Both the position numbers and the translations under genes were made by a program. Positions 11,922 through 20,126 of a stretch of 20,542 nt of DNA are shown piece by piece. The stretch covers positions 1 to 20,542 of the forward strand of contig CAYGZA010000079.1 in assembly GCA_964354135.1 (NCBI GenBank), in the 5' to 3' direction. Each line of letters opens with the position of its first letter. Position 1 is the stretch's first letter. This DNA is from CAYGZA01 sp964354135. GTDB lineage: Bacteria; Planctomycetota; Planctomycetia; Pirellulales; Thermoguttaceae. Below the pieces are notes generated by a model. The model did not search any database. It was not told where the DNA came from and saw only the letters and a program-made list of their open reading frames with translations.

Positions 11922-14828
11922 TCATTTCTTCGCGCCGGTGGTTCGCACGATGTCCACGGTGGCGATCAGGGCGTCGTCCTGGAACCGCAGCGCCGCGACC
12001 ACCTCGTCCAGGCTCTCGATGAACTGGGCGAACGACGGCCTCTTGTCGGCCAGCGGGTGCTGACGCGAATCCTGGCGGTTGCCGTGAACGCTGCAAAGCA
12101 CCTGGTTCTGCTCGGCGTCGAAGGCATAGAGTCCGTGGTCCGGGCAGAAGTAGGTCACGCCGTACTTGGCCTCGGAAAGCCGCGGCATCTCGGCAATCGG
12201 CGTCCCGTAGAGCTTGGCCAGGTTGTAGATCGAGCTGATGTTCCGGTGGCAGGCCGCCCGGGATCGCTCGGCCCAGTAGAGCTGCACGTCGTCGTACGCG
12301 CGGCTGAGCGCCCGCGGATTGAGCCGCAGGAGCATGTGGGCCTGGACCGGCTGGCCGGCTTCCTTGGCGCCCGCCGCGTCGATCACCTCGCGGAGCATCT
12401 CGGGCTTGGTGGCGATCACCAACTGGTCGTCCACCAAGGCGACGTGCAGGCGGAGCTTCAGGGCGTACGCCTGGACGCTGAAGACGTAGAGGGGATGCTG
12501 TTTGTAGTCGGGCAGGCGGTAACCGTCGGAGGCGATCGTCACGCCCATCAGTTGGCTCTGCTGGAGGATCACCTGCTGCGAGAGCTGCTTGAGGAACTGG
12601 GCGGCGCTGTCGCAGTTCTCCACGTCCACGCTGACGTAGAGCGGCATCTTCAGGGCCGTCACCAGGGCGCCGACCATCGCCTGCTGCGCGACGGGCACCT
12701 TCCCCATCATCGGGAGATCGAGATCGCGAAGCTGCATGGGATCGATCTCCAGGATCGACTGCCCGTCGCACAGATGGAAACTCGCCCGGTCGCCGATCCA
12801 CTTGAGATCCGCCAGCGTGGGATTGGCCTTGAGCGTCTCCGCCACGCCGGGAATCCCGCGGAGGTGCTCGGCAATCGCCTGGCGGCCGGGGACGGCCACC
12901 CAGGAGACCATCGCCGAGGGGGCTATCCGCCCCGTGCCGAGCGGCCGCGGGTTCTTATCGACCATTTGGCGGAGATCGCCGTAGTAGCTCCCGTTGGCCA
13001 AAGGCAGCACGCACGTTTCGAGCCTCACCCGCGGGCCGATGGTGAGGCGGACCGCGATCGGGTCGAACATCTTCTGCCAGAAGGCCTGGTAGCGCTGCTT
13101 GTAGCGGTTGTACTCGGCCGCCTCCTCTTGGGAGACGTTGAGCACCGTGAGCTCGATGTTGGGCGTGAGGTACTTGAGTCGGTTGTGCAAGGAGCAGGTG
13201 CAGGTGTCGCGGGCGGCGTCGAAAGAGTAGGCCCCGCCGTGCGGGCAGACGACCTTCGCCGGGTCCACGAACCGGCCTTCGACCAGGTCGCTCAGGGTCT
13301 TGGGCGACCGCCCGTACTCCAGGCGGTAGAACAGCGAGGCGTTGTTGAGCATCACCAGGTTGTTGAAGCACTGGAGGCGGCGCTTTTCCGAAATCTTCGC
13401 CGCGGGGGAGACCAGCCGGCGGATCATCGCCTCGGGGGCGAAAAAGTAGCCGCTTTCGGCGGCCGGCGACGGCGGTAAGAACGTGGTGACGTAGCGGTAA
13501 TCGAGCGCGTCGTAAAGGCTCGGGGCGGCGCCGGTCGCCACGTCGATGATCCGGCGGATCGCCCGGTGCGAGTTGGAGTACACGATCAGGTCGTCGTGCC
13601 GCACGACGAAGGAGCTGACCATCCGGTCGCCGGTGTAATGGGCGTTCACCTTGTGGCCGCGGTAGTTGAATTCCGCGGCGACCGCGTCCGGATGGTCCTT
13701 GCGGACCTCTTCGAGCCAGCCGGCCGCGGCCTTTTGGAACACCTCGGGCTGCTTCAGCCGGAAGATCATCGTCACGTCGGTCCCTTCCTGCACGAAGGGA
13801 TCGGTCCCGGTGATCGCCATCTCCGCGATCACCAGGTCGGCGAAGAGCTTCGTTAGCGGCCCGCGGCGGAGGCACAACTGGTCCTCCAGCTTGGCCTCCA
13901 GGCGCTGGTCCTTCGCCTGCACGCGGAAGAGCCTCAGCAGGTTGGTTCCCCACTGCGAGGTCAGGTCCGACAGCTCGCCCAACGACTTCATCGAGTTGAA
14001 TTGCAGGAGGTACTGATCGGCCGGCACGAGCCGCGTCAGCTCGTGCGGCTTGGGCTCGACCTTCTCCCGGATCCGTTTCTCTTCCAGCAGCTTCTCGTAA
14101 CCGAGCGAGCGGAGATCCGGCGGCGTCAGCGTGCTGACGTGAAGAATGTTCAGGTCACCCGTGCGGGCCCCCGCGCTCAGGGCCTGCCGCTGGAGCGATT
14201 CCTGGATGGCCAGCGAGCCGGTGAAGACCTGGTAGAGGTCGGTCTCCAGTTGGCCGCGGTCGGGCATGATTTTGGGAATCGGCGGCGGGGCGATCCCGTA
14301 GCGGGCCGGCGACTGGAGGAGACAATACTGGAAGAAGCTCTCCTCGGGGTAGTACCGCAGCAGGTCGGCGAAGTGGCGGTTTTGCTGCACGGCCCACTCC
14401 GCATAAAGGCCCTTGGGGCCGGTCGGCTCAGTGGGGATCGGCACCTCGATCGCCGCCTGGCGGACCTGGACTTGCCGCGTGCCGTCGGGTTTCTCGGCGA
14501 CGATCTCGTACGACAACTGCACTTTCGCCTTCCCGGCGCCGCGGAGCCGGCCGTAGAACTCGGCGTGTTTCTGCTGGAAGGTGGTCTCCTTGGGGTAAAT
14601 CAGGTAGGCCAGCTCGTCCAGCGGCTTGAGCCTCAGGTAGTTGCTCTTCTCGAACTCTTCGGCCAGGAACGGCTGTTCGAGCCGCAGCGTGAAAACCAGA
14701 ATGTCCCCTTTCTCGTCGCGGTAGACTTCCACCTTGTGCTGGAACGGCAGGGCATCGGCGGCAGCGGCAAGCACCGGCCCGCCGACGCACCCCCAGACGA
14801 TCGATGCCAACAGTAGCGGTCTCATCAT
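11922..14828 (-). CDS. Large exported protein of unknown function with two Cys/His motifs
   Basis: A 968-residue protein with a signal peptide (about residues 1-22, hydrophobic core then VLAAAADA), so periplasmic or secreted. I recognise no catalytic domain. It contains two copies of the pattern CP-x-x-G-x-Y-x-F-D ... CS-x-H: C528-P-H-G-G-A-Y with C543, C545 and H548, and C895-P-D-H-G-L-Y with C912 and H915. Each is preceded by an Asn/Leu-rich helix and a YG-x-(S/T)P segment, which suggests an internal duplication roughly 367 residues apart and recalls the Cys-rich ends of secretion-system pseudopilins. The start at 14828 has GAGGAG upstream and gives the signal peptide; the same frame stays open to 15581, but that part overlaps the sigma factor and is not credible. 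It is divergent from the ECF sigma/DUF6768 pair and could be one of its targets. Confidence 0.8.
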   Translation of the reverse strand: MMRPLLLASIVWGCVGGPVLAAAADALPFQHKVEVYRDEKGDILVFTLRLEQPFLAEEFEKSNYLRLKPLDELAYLIYPKETTFQQKHAEFYGRLRGAGKAKVQLSYEIVAEKPDGTRQVQVRQAAIEVPIPTEPTGPKGLYAEWAVQQNRHFADLLRYYPEESFFQYCLLQSPARYGIAPPPIPKIMPDRGQLETDLYQVFTGSLAIQESLQRQALSAGARTGDLNILHVSTLTPPDLRSLGYEKLLEEKRIREKVEPKPHELTRLVPADQYLLQFNSMKSLGELSDLTSQWGTNLLRLFRVQAKDQRLEAKLEDQLCLRRGPLTKLFADLVIAEMAITGTDPFVQEGTDVTMIFRLKQPEVFQKAAAGWLEEVRKDHPDAVAAEFNYRGHKVNAHYTGDRMVSSFVVRHDDLIVYSNSHRAIRRIIDVATGAAPSLYDALDYRYVTTFLPPSPAAESGYFFAPEAMIRRLVSPAAKISEKRRLQCFNNLVMLNNASLFYRLEYGRSPKTLSDLVEGRFVDPAKVVCPHGGAYSFDAARDTCTCSLHNRLKYLTPNIELTVLNVSQEEAAEYNRYKQRYQAFWQKMFDPIAVRLTIGPRVRLETCVLPLANGSYYGDLRQMVDKNPRPLGTGRIAPSAMVSWVAVPGRQAIAEHLRGIPGVAETLKANPTLADLKWIGDRASFHLCDGQSILEIDPMQLRDLDLPMMGKVPVAQQAMVGALVTALKMPLYVSVDVENCDSAAQFLKQLSQQVILQQSQLMGVTIASDGYRLPDYKQHPLYVFSVQAYALKLRLHVALVDDQLVIATKPEMLREVIDAAGAKEAGQPVQAHMLLRLNPRALSRAYDDVQLYWAERSRAACHRNISSIYNLAKLYGTPIAEMPRLSEAKYGVTYFCPDHGLYAFDAEQNQVLCSVHGNRQDSRQHPLADKRPSFAQFIESLDEVVAALRFQDDALIATVDIVRTTGAKK

Positions 14829-15161
14829 GTGACTCCTCATGTGAGCGGACGATTGAAGTGGACAAGGAAACCTGGTGCAGTGTCTCCGATTTGCCATGCC
14901 GTATCGTGGCGTGGCATCTGGTGCCACGCCCCTACGGGCGACGCATTCTTGCAGATATAACGGTGGCCTGTGCCAGAAACCTAGGGAACCACCGGCCCGG
15001 ACTTGGGCCGTGCAGTCCCCGGAGCGTTCCCCGAGCAGCGCAGGAGCCTTGCGATCGAGACGTAACTCCATGTACATGAAATGGTTAGGGCGTGCTTCGT
15101 ATGGCGCACCCTGGAATTGATTGAACCGCCCGCCGCGATGCGGCGACCTAAAGGCAAAGCG
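14829..15161. other. Divergent regulatory region between the exported protein and the ECF sigma factor
   Basis: 333 bases. It holds the ribosome-binding site of the minus-strand gene, a strong hairpin at 14908-14930, and an isolated TATAAC (14956-14961, plus) without a matching -35 box. I could not define a convincing promoter on either strand; an ECF-type promoter would not look like sigma-70 consensus. Confidence 0.5.
14908..14930. repeat. Perfect 9-bp hairpin of the GGCGTGGCA/TGCCACGCC type
   Basis: Stem GGCGTGGCA and TGCCACGCC with loop TCTGG, followed by CCTACGGG. Such palindromes with CCCTACGGG beside them look like dispersed intergenic repeats. No T tract, so a terminator is unlikely. 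Confidence 0.6.
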
Positions 15162-15710
15162 ATGCACCGACGCCAGTGGCTTATCGACGATCTCCTCGTG
15201 CTCCGGTCCCAAGAGGGGGACCCGGCGGCCTTCGACGAGTTGGTCGGCCGGTGGCAGGAGCGGCTGTGGCGGCACGCGTGGCGGCTCTTGGGCGATGAGC
15301 ACGCAGCCTGGGACGTTCTTCAAGAGGCGCTGCTCGGCATCAGCCGGGGCCTGCGGCGCTTGGAAGACCCGACTGCCTTCGCCGGCTGGGCCTACCAGAT
15401 CACCAGCCACAAATGCTGCGACCACATCCGCCGCGCGAGCCGTCGTCGCAAGGCCATCGAGGCCTATTGGGACCAAGCGCAATGGGAGGAGAGCAATCGG
15501 GAGCCGGACCAACCCGTGTCCGAACTCCACGAGGCCCTCCAGCGGTTGCCGGGCCCGGACCGCGCGATCCTCGCACTGCACTACGACGAGGGTTTCGACG
15601 TCGGCCGGATCGCCGAGATCCTTTGCATCGCGGAAGGTACCGTAAAGTCACGACTGTTTTACGCGCGCAAGCGATTGCGCCAAATCATCGAGGCAAGCCA
15701 TGACCAGTGA
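15162..15710 (+). CDS. ECF-family RNA polymerase sigma factor
   Basis: A 182-residue sigma-70 family protein of ECF type, which directs RNA polymerase to specific promoters. Region 2 runs from about 22 to 90 (FDELVGRWQERLWRHAWRLL, then DVLQEALL and AFAGWAYQITSHKCCDHIRR), and region 4 from about 120 to 176 (ALQRLPGPDRAILALHYDEG, then IAEILCIAEGTVKSRLFYARKRL, the helix-turn-helix for the -35 element). The frame extends upstream to 15081 with other ATG codons at 15138 and 15162. I chose 15162 because homologous region 2 begins shortly after it, though its ribosome-binding site is weak. The stop overlaps the start of the DUF6768-like gene by 11 bases, so regulator and membrane partner are translationally coupled. 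Confidence 0.92.
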   Translation: MHRRQWLIDDLLVLRSQEGDPAAFDELVGRWQERLWRHAWRLLGDEHAAWDVLQEALLGISRGLRRLEDPTAFAGWAYQITSHKCCDHIRRASRRRKAIEAYWDQAQWEESNREPDQPVSELHEALQRLPGPDRAILALHYDEGFDVGRIAEILCIAEGTVKSRLFYARKRLRQIIEASHDQ

Positions 15711-16743
15711 ATCCGACGATAACCTGCACGACGCCTTGGCCCGCAACGGGGCCTTTGATTCCGAGAAGGCCGCCACCCTGCGCCGGGACACGGTGGCCGC
15801 GTTCAGCCGCCGGCTCCGCAACGTGGAGCGGCTGACCTGGGTCTACGTGATCGGCCTGTCGGCGTTGGCCGTGTTCTCCGCCCTAAGGCTCCTGGCCGGG
15901 TCGGACACGAAGGAATTGATCTTGTTCGGGATCCTCCTTCTGATCGCGCTGGAGAAGCTGACCCTCATGAAGCTCTGGTACTGGCTGATGAACAACAAGC
16001 TCAGCGTGCTCAAGGAACTCAAGGAACTCCGCTCGGACATGCCGCTTGTCGCCCCGTCTGTCCCTTCAATCGCCGGCCACGGGGAGAAGCTTTCCGACAC
16101 CCGGCCCGAAACCCGCGGGTGCAGCAAGCGGGAGCGGACCGTGTGGTATGTCGTCCTCTTCGCCGCGGTGATTCTTGTGGCCGTCTTCGTCCAAGGGAGG
16201 GAACTGCTCCGGGAGGGGATGACGAGCGAGGGTTACGTTACCCTCCAGCCCGACGGCAGCGGCACCGTGGTAACGCGCGTCTCGTACGTCCACTACGATG
16301 CAGTGCCGCTGACTTCCTTCAGCTTCTACTGCGGCGGCCCGAGGCAGAACGTCCGCTGGATCGACGGCCGCGGCCGGGAAATGCCCGCGACCGTTTCGGA
16401 AGAAAACGGCCAGACCCGGTATCGTGTCCGGCTGATCGAGCCGGTGATGCCCGGCGAGCCGGTCCAATACACTCGGATCACCGAATCGGCGTCCATCGCC
16501 ACGAAGGAGGGAGACCTCTGGGTCTTCCGCCAAGACCTTCAACACGGCTTTCCCGCGAACCGGTACAGCGATACGGTCCTGCTGCCGCCCGAAGCGGAAC
16601 TCGTCTCGGCCAGCCCGGAGCCTTCGCAACAATTCCAGCGCGATCGGTCCGCGGTGCTCCGCTTCCAGGAGTCTGTGGCCCGGCAAGAGCACTTCCGATA
16701 CACGATTCAGTACGGCCTGCCCACACAAACCGACCGGCGGTGA
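15700..16743 (+). CDS. DUF6768-like membrane protein, probable sigma-factor partner
   Basis: A 347-residue protein with two close membrane helices at about 45-64 and 73-95, followed by KLWYWLMNNKLSVLKELKEL, which fits my recollection of DUF6768, a family often encoded right after ECF sigma factors in planctomycetes. Here a third helix (about 148-166) and an extra C-terminal domain of some 180 residues, rich in beta strands and presumably periplasmic, follow. This is longer than the small members I know. The N-terminal 40 residues (DDNLHDALARNGAFD...) could bind the sigma factor, making it a membrane anti-sigma factor with an outside sensor domain; that role is inferred from position and topology. 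It starts inside the sigma gene (11-base overlap). Confidence 0.78.
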   Translation: MTSESDDNLHDALARNGAFDSEKAATLRRDTVAAFSRRLRNVERLTWVYVIGLSALAVFSALRLLAGSDTKELILFGILLLIALEKLTLMKLWYWLMNNKLSVLKELKELRSDMPLVAPSVPSIAGHGEKLSDTRPETRGCSKRERTVWYVVLFAAVILVAVFVQGRELLREGMTSEGYVTLQPDGSGTVVTRVSYVHYDAVPLTSFSFYCGGPRQNVRWIDGRGREMPATVSEENGQTRYRVRLIEPVMPGEPVQYTRITESASIATKEGDLWVFRQDLQHGFPANRYSDTVLLPPEAELVSASPEPSQQFQRDRSAVLRFQESVARQEHFRYTIQYGLPTQTDRR

Positions 16744-16776
16744 CAGCGGTCTGTCAATGGGCTTGGTTGACATGTC
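16741..16776. promoter_or_regulatory. Operator-like TGACA/TGTCA palindromes
   Basis: TGACAG-CGGT-CTGTCA (16741-16756) is a perfect 6-bp inverted repeat that includes the stop codon of the DUF6768-like gene. GACATGTC (16769-16776) is a perfect 8-bp palindrome overlapping the -35 box of the next promoter. Both contain TGACA/TGTCA half-sites, as a dimeric regulator might recognise. Confidence 0.35.
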
Positions 16777-16795
16777 TATCGGGCTCAACTAGACT
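16767..16795 (+). promoter_or_regulatory. Sigma-70-type promoter for the Gfo/Idh/MocA gene
   Basis: Perfect -35 TTGACA (16767-16772), 17-base spacer, -10 TAGACT (16790-16795, 4 of 6). Transcription would start near 16802, giving a leader of about 140 bases that contains the hairpin at 16901-16919 just upstream of the ribosome-binding site. Confidence 0.55.
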
Positions 16796-16900
16796 CACCA
16801 CCGTGGTAGCAGTCGTTTGCCGGCATTGGCAACGGGGTGAGCCTCGCCGCACAGCCGGCCCGTCGCTCTGGAGATTCGGTGGTGCAACGCGATATTCTTA

Positions 16901-16919
16901 CCGGCCGCCTTGAGGCCGG
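16901..16919. repeat. Hairpin CCGGCC-GCCTTGA-GGCCGG upstream of the ribosome-binding site
   Basis: Perfect 6-bp GC stem with a 7-base loop, ending 7 bases before AAGGAG (16927-16932). It may be a dispersed GC palindrome or may modulate translation of the oxidoreductase. Confidence 0.5.
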
Positions 16920-16940
16920 CCAGCTTAAGGAGACCAACTG

Positions 16941-18272
16941 ATGAAATCGACGAACCGAATGAACCGCCGCCAGATGATCGCCGCGGGCGCCGCGGCCGCG
17001 GCCGTCACCATTGTGCCCCGGCACGTCCTGGGTGGCGCAGGCCAGAAACCGCCAAGCGAGAAGCTCAACATCGCCGGCGTGGGCCTGCACGGCATGGGTA
17101 TCGGCGACATCCAGAACTGCACGAGCGAGAACATCGTGGCCTTGTGCGACGTGGACAAGAACGTCCTGGCGCGGGACGCCAAGACCTTCCCCAAGGCCAG
17201 GCTCCACACCGATTTCCGCAAGATGCTCGAAACCCAGAAGGAGATCGACGCGGTGGTGACCGCCCCGCCCGACCACCTGCACGCCGCGATCAGCATCATG
17301 GCCATGAAGATGGGCAAGCACGTCCACTGCCAGAAGCCGCTGACGCACTCGGTCTACGAGGCCCGCCAGATGGGAAAGGTCGCCAAGGAAACCAAGGTCG
17401 CCACCCAGATGGGCAACCAGGGCCAGGCGAGCGAAGAGGCCCGGCTGATCGCTGAGCTGATCTGGGCCGGGGCGATCGGCACGGTCCGCGAGGTCCACGG
17501 CGGCTCGAACCGCACCCCAATGATCTCCCCGCGCGGCATCCCGCGCCCCAAGGAGACGCCGCCGGTGCCGGCGCACCTGGACTGGGACCTGTGGATCGGC
17601 CCCGCCCCCATGCGCCCGTATCACCCGTGCTATCATCCCTTCGCCTGGCGCGGCTGGTGGGATTTCGGGACCGGCTGTCTGGGCGACATCGGCTGCCACC
17701 AGTTCTCGGCCATCTTCAAGGCCCTGAAGCCGGGGCATCCCACCACCGTCGAGGCCAGCTCATCGAACCATCCCTATGGCAAGGAGGTCCGCGACGAGAC
17801 CGCCCCGCTGGCGTCGATCACCCGATGGGAGTTCCCCGCCGCGGGCGACCGGGCGGCGTTCACGCTCACCTGGTGGGACGGCGGCCTCCGGCCGCCCCGG
17901 CCTGACGAACTCGAAGCCGGCCGCGGTTTCGGCGAGGGCGACTGGTTCTATGTCATCGGCGATAAGGGGAAGATCTACGGGCACTCGCTCATCCCCCACA
18001 GCAGGGCGCAGGAATACGGCAAGCCGCCGCGGAAGCTGGAGCGGTCGCCCGGCCACTACGTGGAATGGATCAACGCCTGCAAGGGCGGGCCGCCGGCCGG
18101 ATCGAACTTCGTGGACCACGCCGCCCACCTGGCGGAAGTCGTGCTCCTGGGCAACATCGCCATCCGCACCACGGGCAAGCTCCGCTGGGACGGCGAGAAC
18201 CTGCGGTTCACGAACTCCGAGGACGCCAACAAGCTCATCAACCCGCCGTACCGGGAAGGGTGGAGCCTGTAA
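16941..18272 (+). CDS. Tat-exported Gfo/Idh/MocA-family oxidoreductase
   Basis: A 443-residue NAD(P)-dependent oxidoreductase-like protein, probably acting on sugars or sugar acids in the periplasm. The N-terminus has a twin-arginine signal (NRRQMIAAG with R9-R10, then an Ala-rich core to about residue 32). The Rossmann motif GVGLHGMG (46-53), DVDKN after the second strand, and the catalytic-type segment H-x-x-CQKPLTHSV follow. The family normally has EKP; here Q131-K132-P133 keeps the Lys. A C-terminal GFO/MocA domain includes WDFGTGCLGDIGCHQ, with the His-containing active-site motif typical of this exported subgroup. AAGGAG stands 8 bases before the ATG. It has its own promoter and nothing co-transcribed that I can see. 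Substrate unknown. Confidence 0.92.
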   Translation: MKSTNRMNRRQMIAAGAAAAAVTIVPRHVLGGAGQKPPSEKLNIAGVGLHGMGIGDIQNCTSENIVALCDVDKNVLARDAKTFPKARLHTDFRKMLETQKEIDAVVTAPPDHLHAAISIMAMKMGKHVHCQKPLTHSVYEARQMGKVAKETKVATQMGNQGQASEEARLIAELIWAGAIGTVREVHGGSNRTPMISPRGIPRPKETPPVPAHLDWDLWIGPAPMRPYHPCYHPFAWRGWWDFGTGCLGDIGCHQFSAIFKALKPGHPTTVEASSSNHPYGKEVRDETAPLASITRWEFPAAGDRAAFTLTWWDGGLRPPRPDELEAGRGFGEGDWFYVIGDKGKIYGHSLIPHSRAQEYGKPPRKLERSPGHYVEWINACKGGPPAGSNFVDHAAHLAEVVLLGNIAIRTTGKLRWDGENLRFTNSEDANKLINPPYREGWSL

Positions 18273-18309
18273 CGTCCGATATTTGCACGGCGGCGAGAGA
18301 GCACGGCCA

Positions 18310-18338
18310 TTGCCGAGCCGCACGTGTTGGGGTAGGAT
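18310..18338 (+). promoter_or_regulatory. Candidate promoter for the ATPase gene
   Basis: TTGCCG (18310-18315, 4 of 6), 17-base spacer, TAGGAT (18333-18338, 4 of 6). The leader to ATG 18459 would be about 115 bases. It is the best pair in the 186-base gap after the oxidoreductase gene. Confidence 0.3.
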
Positions 18339-18458
18339 TGGAGCCGTCCGCGAGGTCGTTTCCCCGCGCGGTCGCGGGAGCCGGTTCCGGCCGCTATGGG
18401 AAACGGCTGGGCGAGCAGGTCCAAACTCGCTGATCGCTCGCATCTCCAGGGGATAGCT

Positions 18459-19637
18459 ATGTCCACAACCACCCTCCAGGTCTCACACGTTGGCCCGATC
18501 AAACGTGCGGACGTGACCTTCGGCGACCTGACAGTCCTGGTCGGCCCGCAGGCGACGGGCAAGAGCATCTTTCTTGAGTTGCTGAAGCTACTCGTGGACA
18601 CCGGGGCAGTCCTGGATCGGTTAAAGCGTTACGGACTGGACTGGGACAAGGATCTTAGCCGATTCCTGGACACCTACCTTGGCGAAGGAATGAGCGGTGT
18701 CTGGCGGGAGGGGCACAGCACGATTACTTTCCGAGGAGAGGTAGTAGACCTGGAGAGGCTGGTCGGCCACCAGAAGAAGCTCAAGCACGAGTCGTTGTTT
18801 TTCATCCCTGCGCAACGCGTGTTGACGCTTGGGAAGGGATGGCCGCGTCCGTTTTCGGACTACAGCCCTGAAGACCCATTCGTGGTTAAGGACTTTAGCG
18901 AGAAAATCCGCGTGCTCATGGAGACCGAGATCGGAATCCAACTGGAGCCCAAGCTCGCAATACAACGGACTCTCTTCCCGCCGCCGCGACGCCTGAAGGT
19001 AGAAATACGGCAACTGTTGCGCGAGACCGTTTTCTACAACTTCGGATTCCAGGTGCATAAGCACGGCGCCCAGAAGCGGCTGGTCCTCACGTCCGGAAAG
19101 CACGACTTTCTGCCCTACATGGTTTGGTCGGCGGGGCAGCGCGAGTTCGTTCCGCTGTTACTCGGGTTGTATTGTCTCCTGCCCACGCCGAAGGTAACTC
19201 GCCGCGGCGGCATCAAGTGGGTGGTGATCGAAGAACTGGAGATGGGGCTTCACCCGAAGGCGATCTCCACGGTTCTGTTGCTGGTGCTGGACTTGCTCTC
19301 CCGCGGCTACCGAGTCTGCCTCTCCACGCATTCGCCCCATGTCTTGGACGTTGTGTGGGCTCTCAACGTCTTCAAGGCGCACGGGGCAGGCTCACGAAGA
19401 CTTCTAAGACTGTTCGACGTGGAGGCTACGCAGGCCATGAGGTCCATGGCCGAGAAAGTGCTGAAGAAAGACGCACGGGTGTACTATTTCGATCCGACAT
19501 CTGGTGAGACTCGCGATATTTCAGACCTGGATCCGGGGGCGGACTATGCCGGAGAGGCGGGCTGGGGCGGGTTAACGGAGTTTAGCGGGCGAGTGGCGGA
19601 TGTCGTTGCCGAAGTCGTCAGCGCCTCCGAAGGGTAG
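18459..19637 (+). CDS. OLD-like/AAA-type ABC-superfamily ATPase
   Basis: A 392-residue cytoplasmic ATPase of the OLD/RecF-like class. Walker A GPQATGKS is at 29-36, signature SAGQREF at 224-230, Walker B VVIEELEMGLHP at 255-266 with the catalytic Glu pair, and the switch His in STHSPHVLDVV (289-299). The roughly 190 residues between Walker A and the signature carry the expected helical insertion. No Toprim nuclease domain is fused, unlike full OLD proteins. Such ATPases are often the energy-using half of phage-defence or toxin modules. ATG 18459 was chosen because CAGGGGAT precedes it and Walker A then falls at the usual distance; the frame upstream to 18396 adds no homology. A small nuclease-like gene follows 43 bases after the stop. 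Confidence 0.85.
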   Translation: MSTTTLQVSHVGPIKRADVTFGDLTVLVGPQATGKSIFLELLKLLVDTGAVLDRLKRYGLDWDKDLSRFLDTYLGEGMSGVWREGHSTITFRGEVVDLERLVGHQKKLKHESLFFIPAQRVLTLGKGWPRPFSDYSPEDPFVVKDFSEKIRVLMETEIGIQLEPKLAIQRTLFPPPRRLKVEIRQLLRETVFYNFGFQVHKHGAQKRLVLTSGKHDFLPYMVWSAGQREFVPLLLGLYCLLPTPKVTRRGGIKWVVIEELEMGLHPKAISTVLLLVLDLLSRGYRVCLSTHSPHVLDVVWALNVFKAHGAGSRRLLRLFDVEATQAMRSMAEKVLKKDARVYYFDPTSGETRDISDLDPGADYAGEAGWGGLTEFSGRVADVVAEVVSASEG

Positions 19638-19680
19638 CAGCTTGATGGGTTTTTGAACCGCAGTTGCCGGCACCGCGGCC

Positions 19681-20097
19681 TTGAAGGACGCATATCGCAA
19701 GGGGCTGCAGGCTTTGAAGAATGTGGACAAGGCGAGGATCTGTTGCGCCGCGCCGCGAAACCTGACGGGAAGTGTCGATCTTGAAAAGGCTTTGGCGAAT
19801 TCGCATCCCGACGACCCACGGTGGGACTACGGAATCGGGATCCACAAGGCGCAACACCCGGAGCTTGTGGTTTGGGTCGAGGTTCATCCAGCAACATCGC
19901 GCGGCGCGGGAGAGGTGCGCAGAAAGTGGTTATGGCTGACCCAATGGCTTCGATCATCGGCACCTCTGCTGAATGGTATGGGCGCTCGATACGTCTGGGT
20001 CGCCAGTGGGAAAGTCGCGCTTCCGCCAAACAGTCCGCAAAGGAAGAGGCTCGCAGCCGACGGGATTCGTTTTGAGGGCCGAATCCTCCGTCTTTAG
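19681..20097 (+). CDS. Small partner of the ATPase, possible PD-(D/E)xK-like nuclease
   Basis: A 138-residue protein if started at TTG 19681; there is no ATG in the open part of the frame. It contains RWDYGIGI (D49), then PELVVWVEVHPA (E67, H69) and a RRKWLWLTQWL helix. The D ... E-x-(K/H) on a beta-strand pattern suggests a restriction-endonuclease-like fold, with His where Lys is usual; this is inference. An ATG with a better position (19645) is in the same frame, but TGA follows after only two codons (ATG GGT TTT TGA), and the residues between that TGA and the TTG (TAVAGTAALKDAY) read as natural coding sequence. Either the TTG is the start or the gene carries a nonsense change. It is downstream of and on the same strand as the ATPase. 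Confidence 0.6.
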   Translation: MKDAYRKGLQALKNVDKARICCAAPRNLTGSVDLEKALANSHPDDPRWDYGIGIHKAQHPELVVWVEVHPATSRGAGEVRRKWLWLTQWLRSSAPLLNGMGARYVWVASGKVALPPNSPQRKRLAADGIRFEGRILRL

Positions 20098-20126
20098 CAC
20101 AAGCACGACTACCATCATCGATGCAC

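Noticed and set aside
11529..13478. Plus-strand 649-residue open frame
   Set aside because: It is the antisense reading of the exported protein gene, rich in Arg, His and Gly; open only because of GC bias.
14829..15581. N-terminal extension of the exported protein to 1219 residues
   Set aside because: It overlaps the ECF sigma gene on the other strand, has no similarity, and hides a good signal peptide and ribosome-binding site at 14828.
16741..16756. Terminator at the end of the DUF6768-like gene
   Set aside because: The stem is only 6 bp and no T tract follows; an operator is more plausible.
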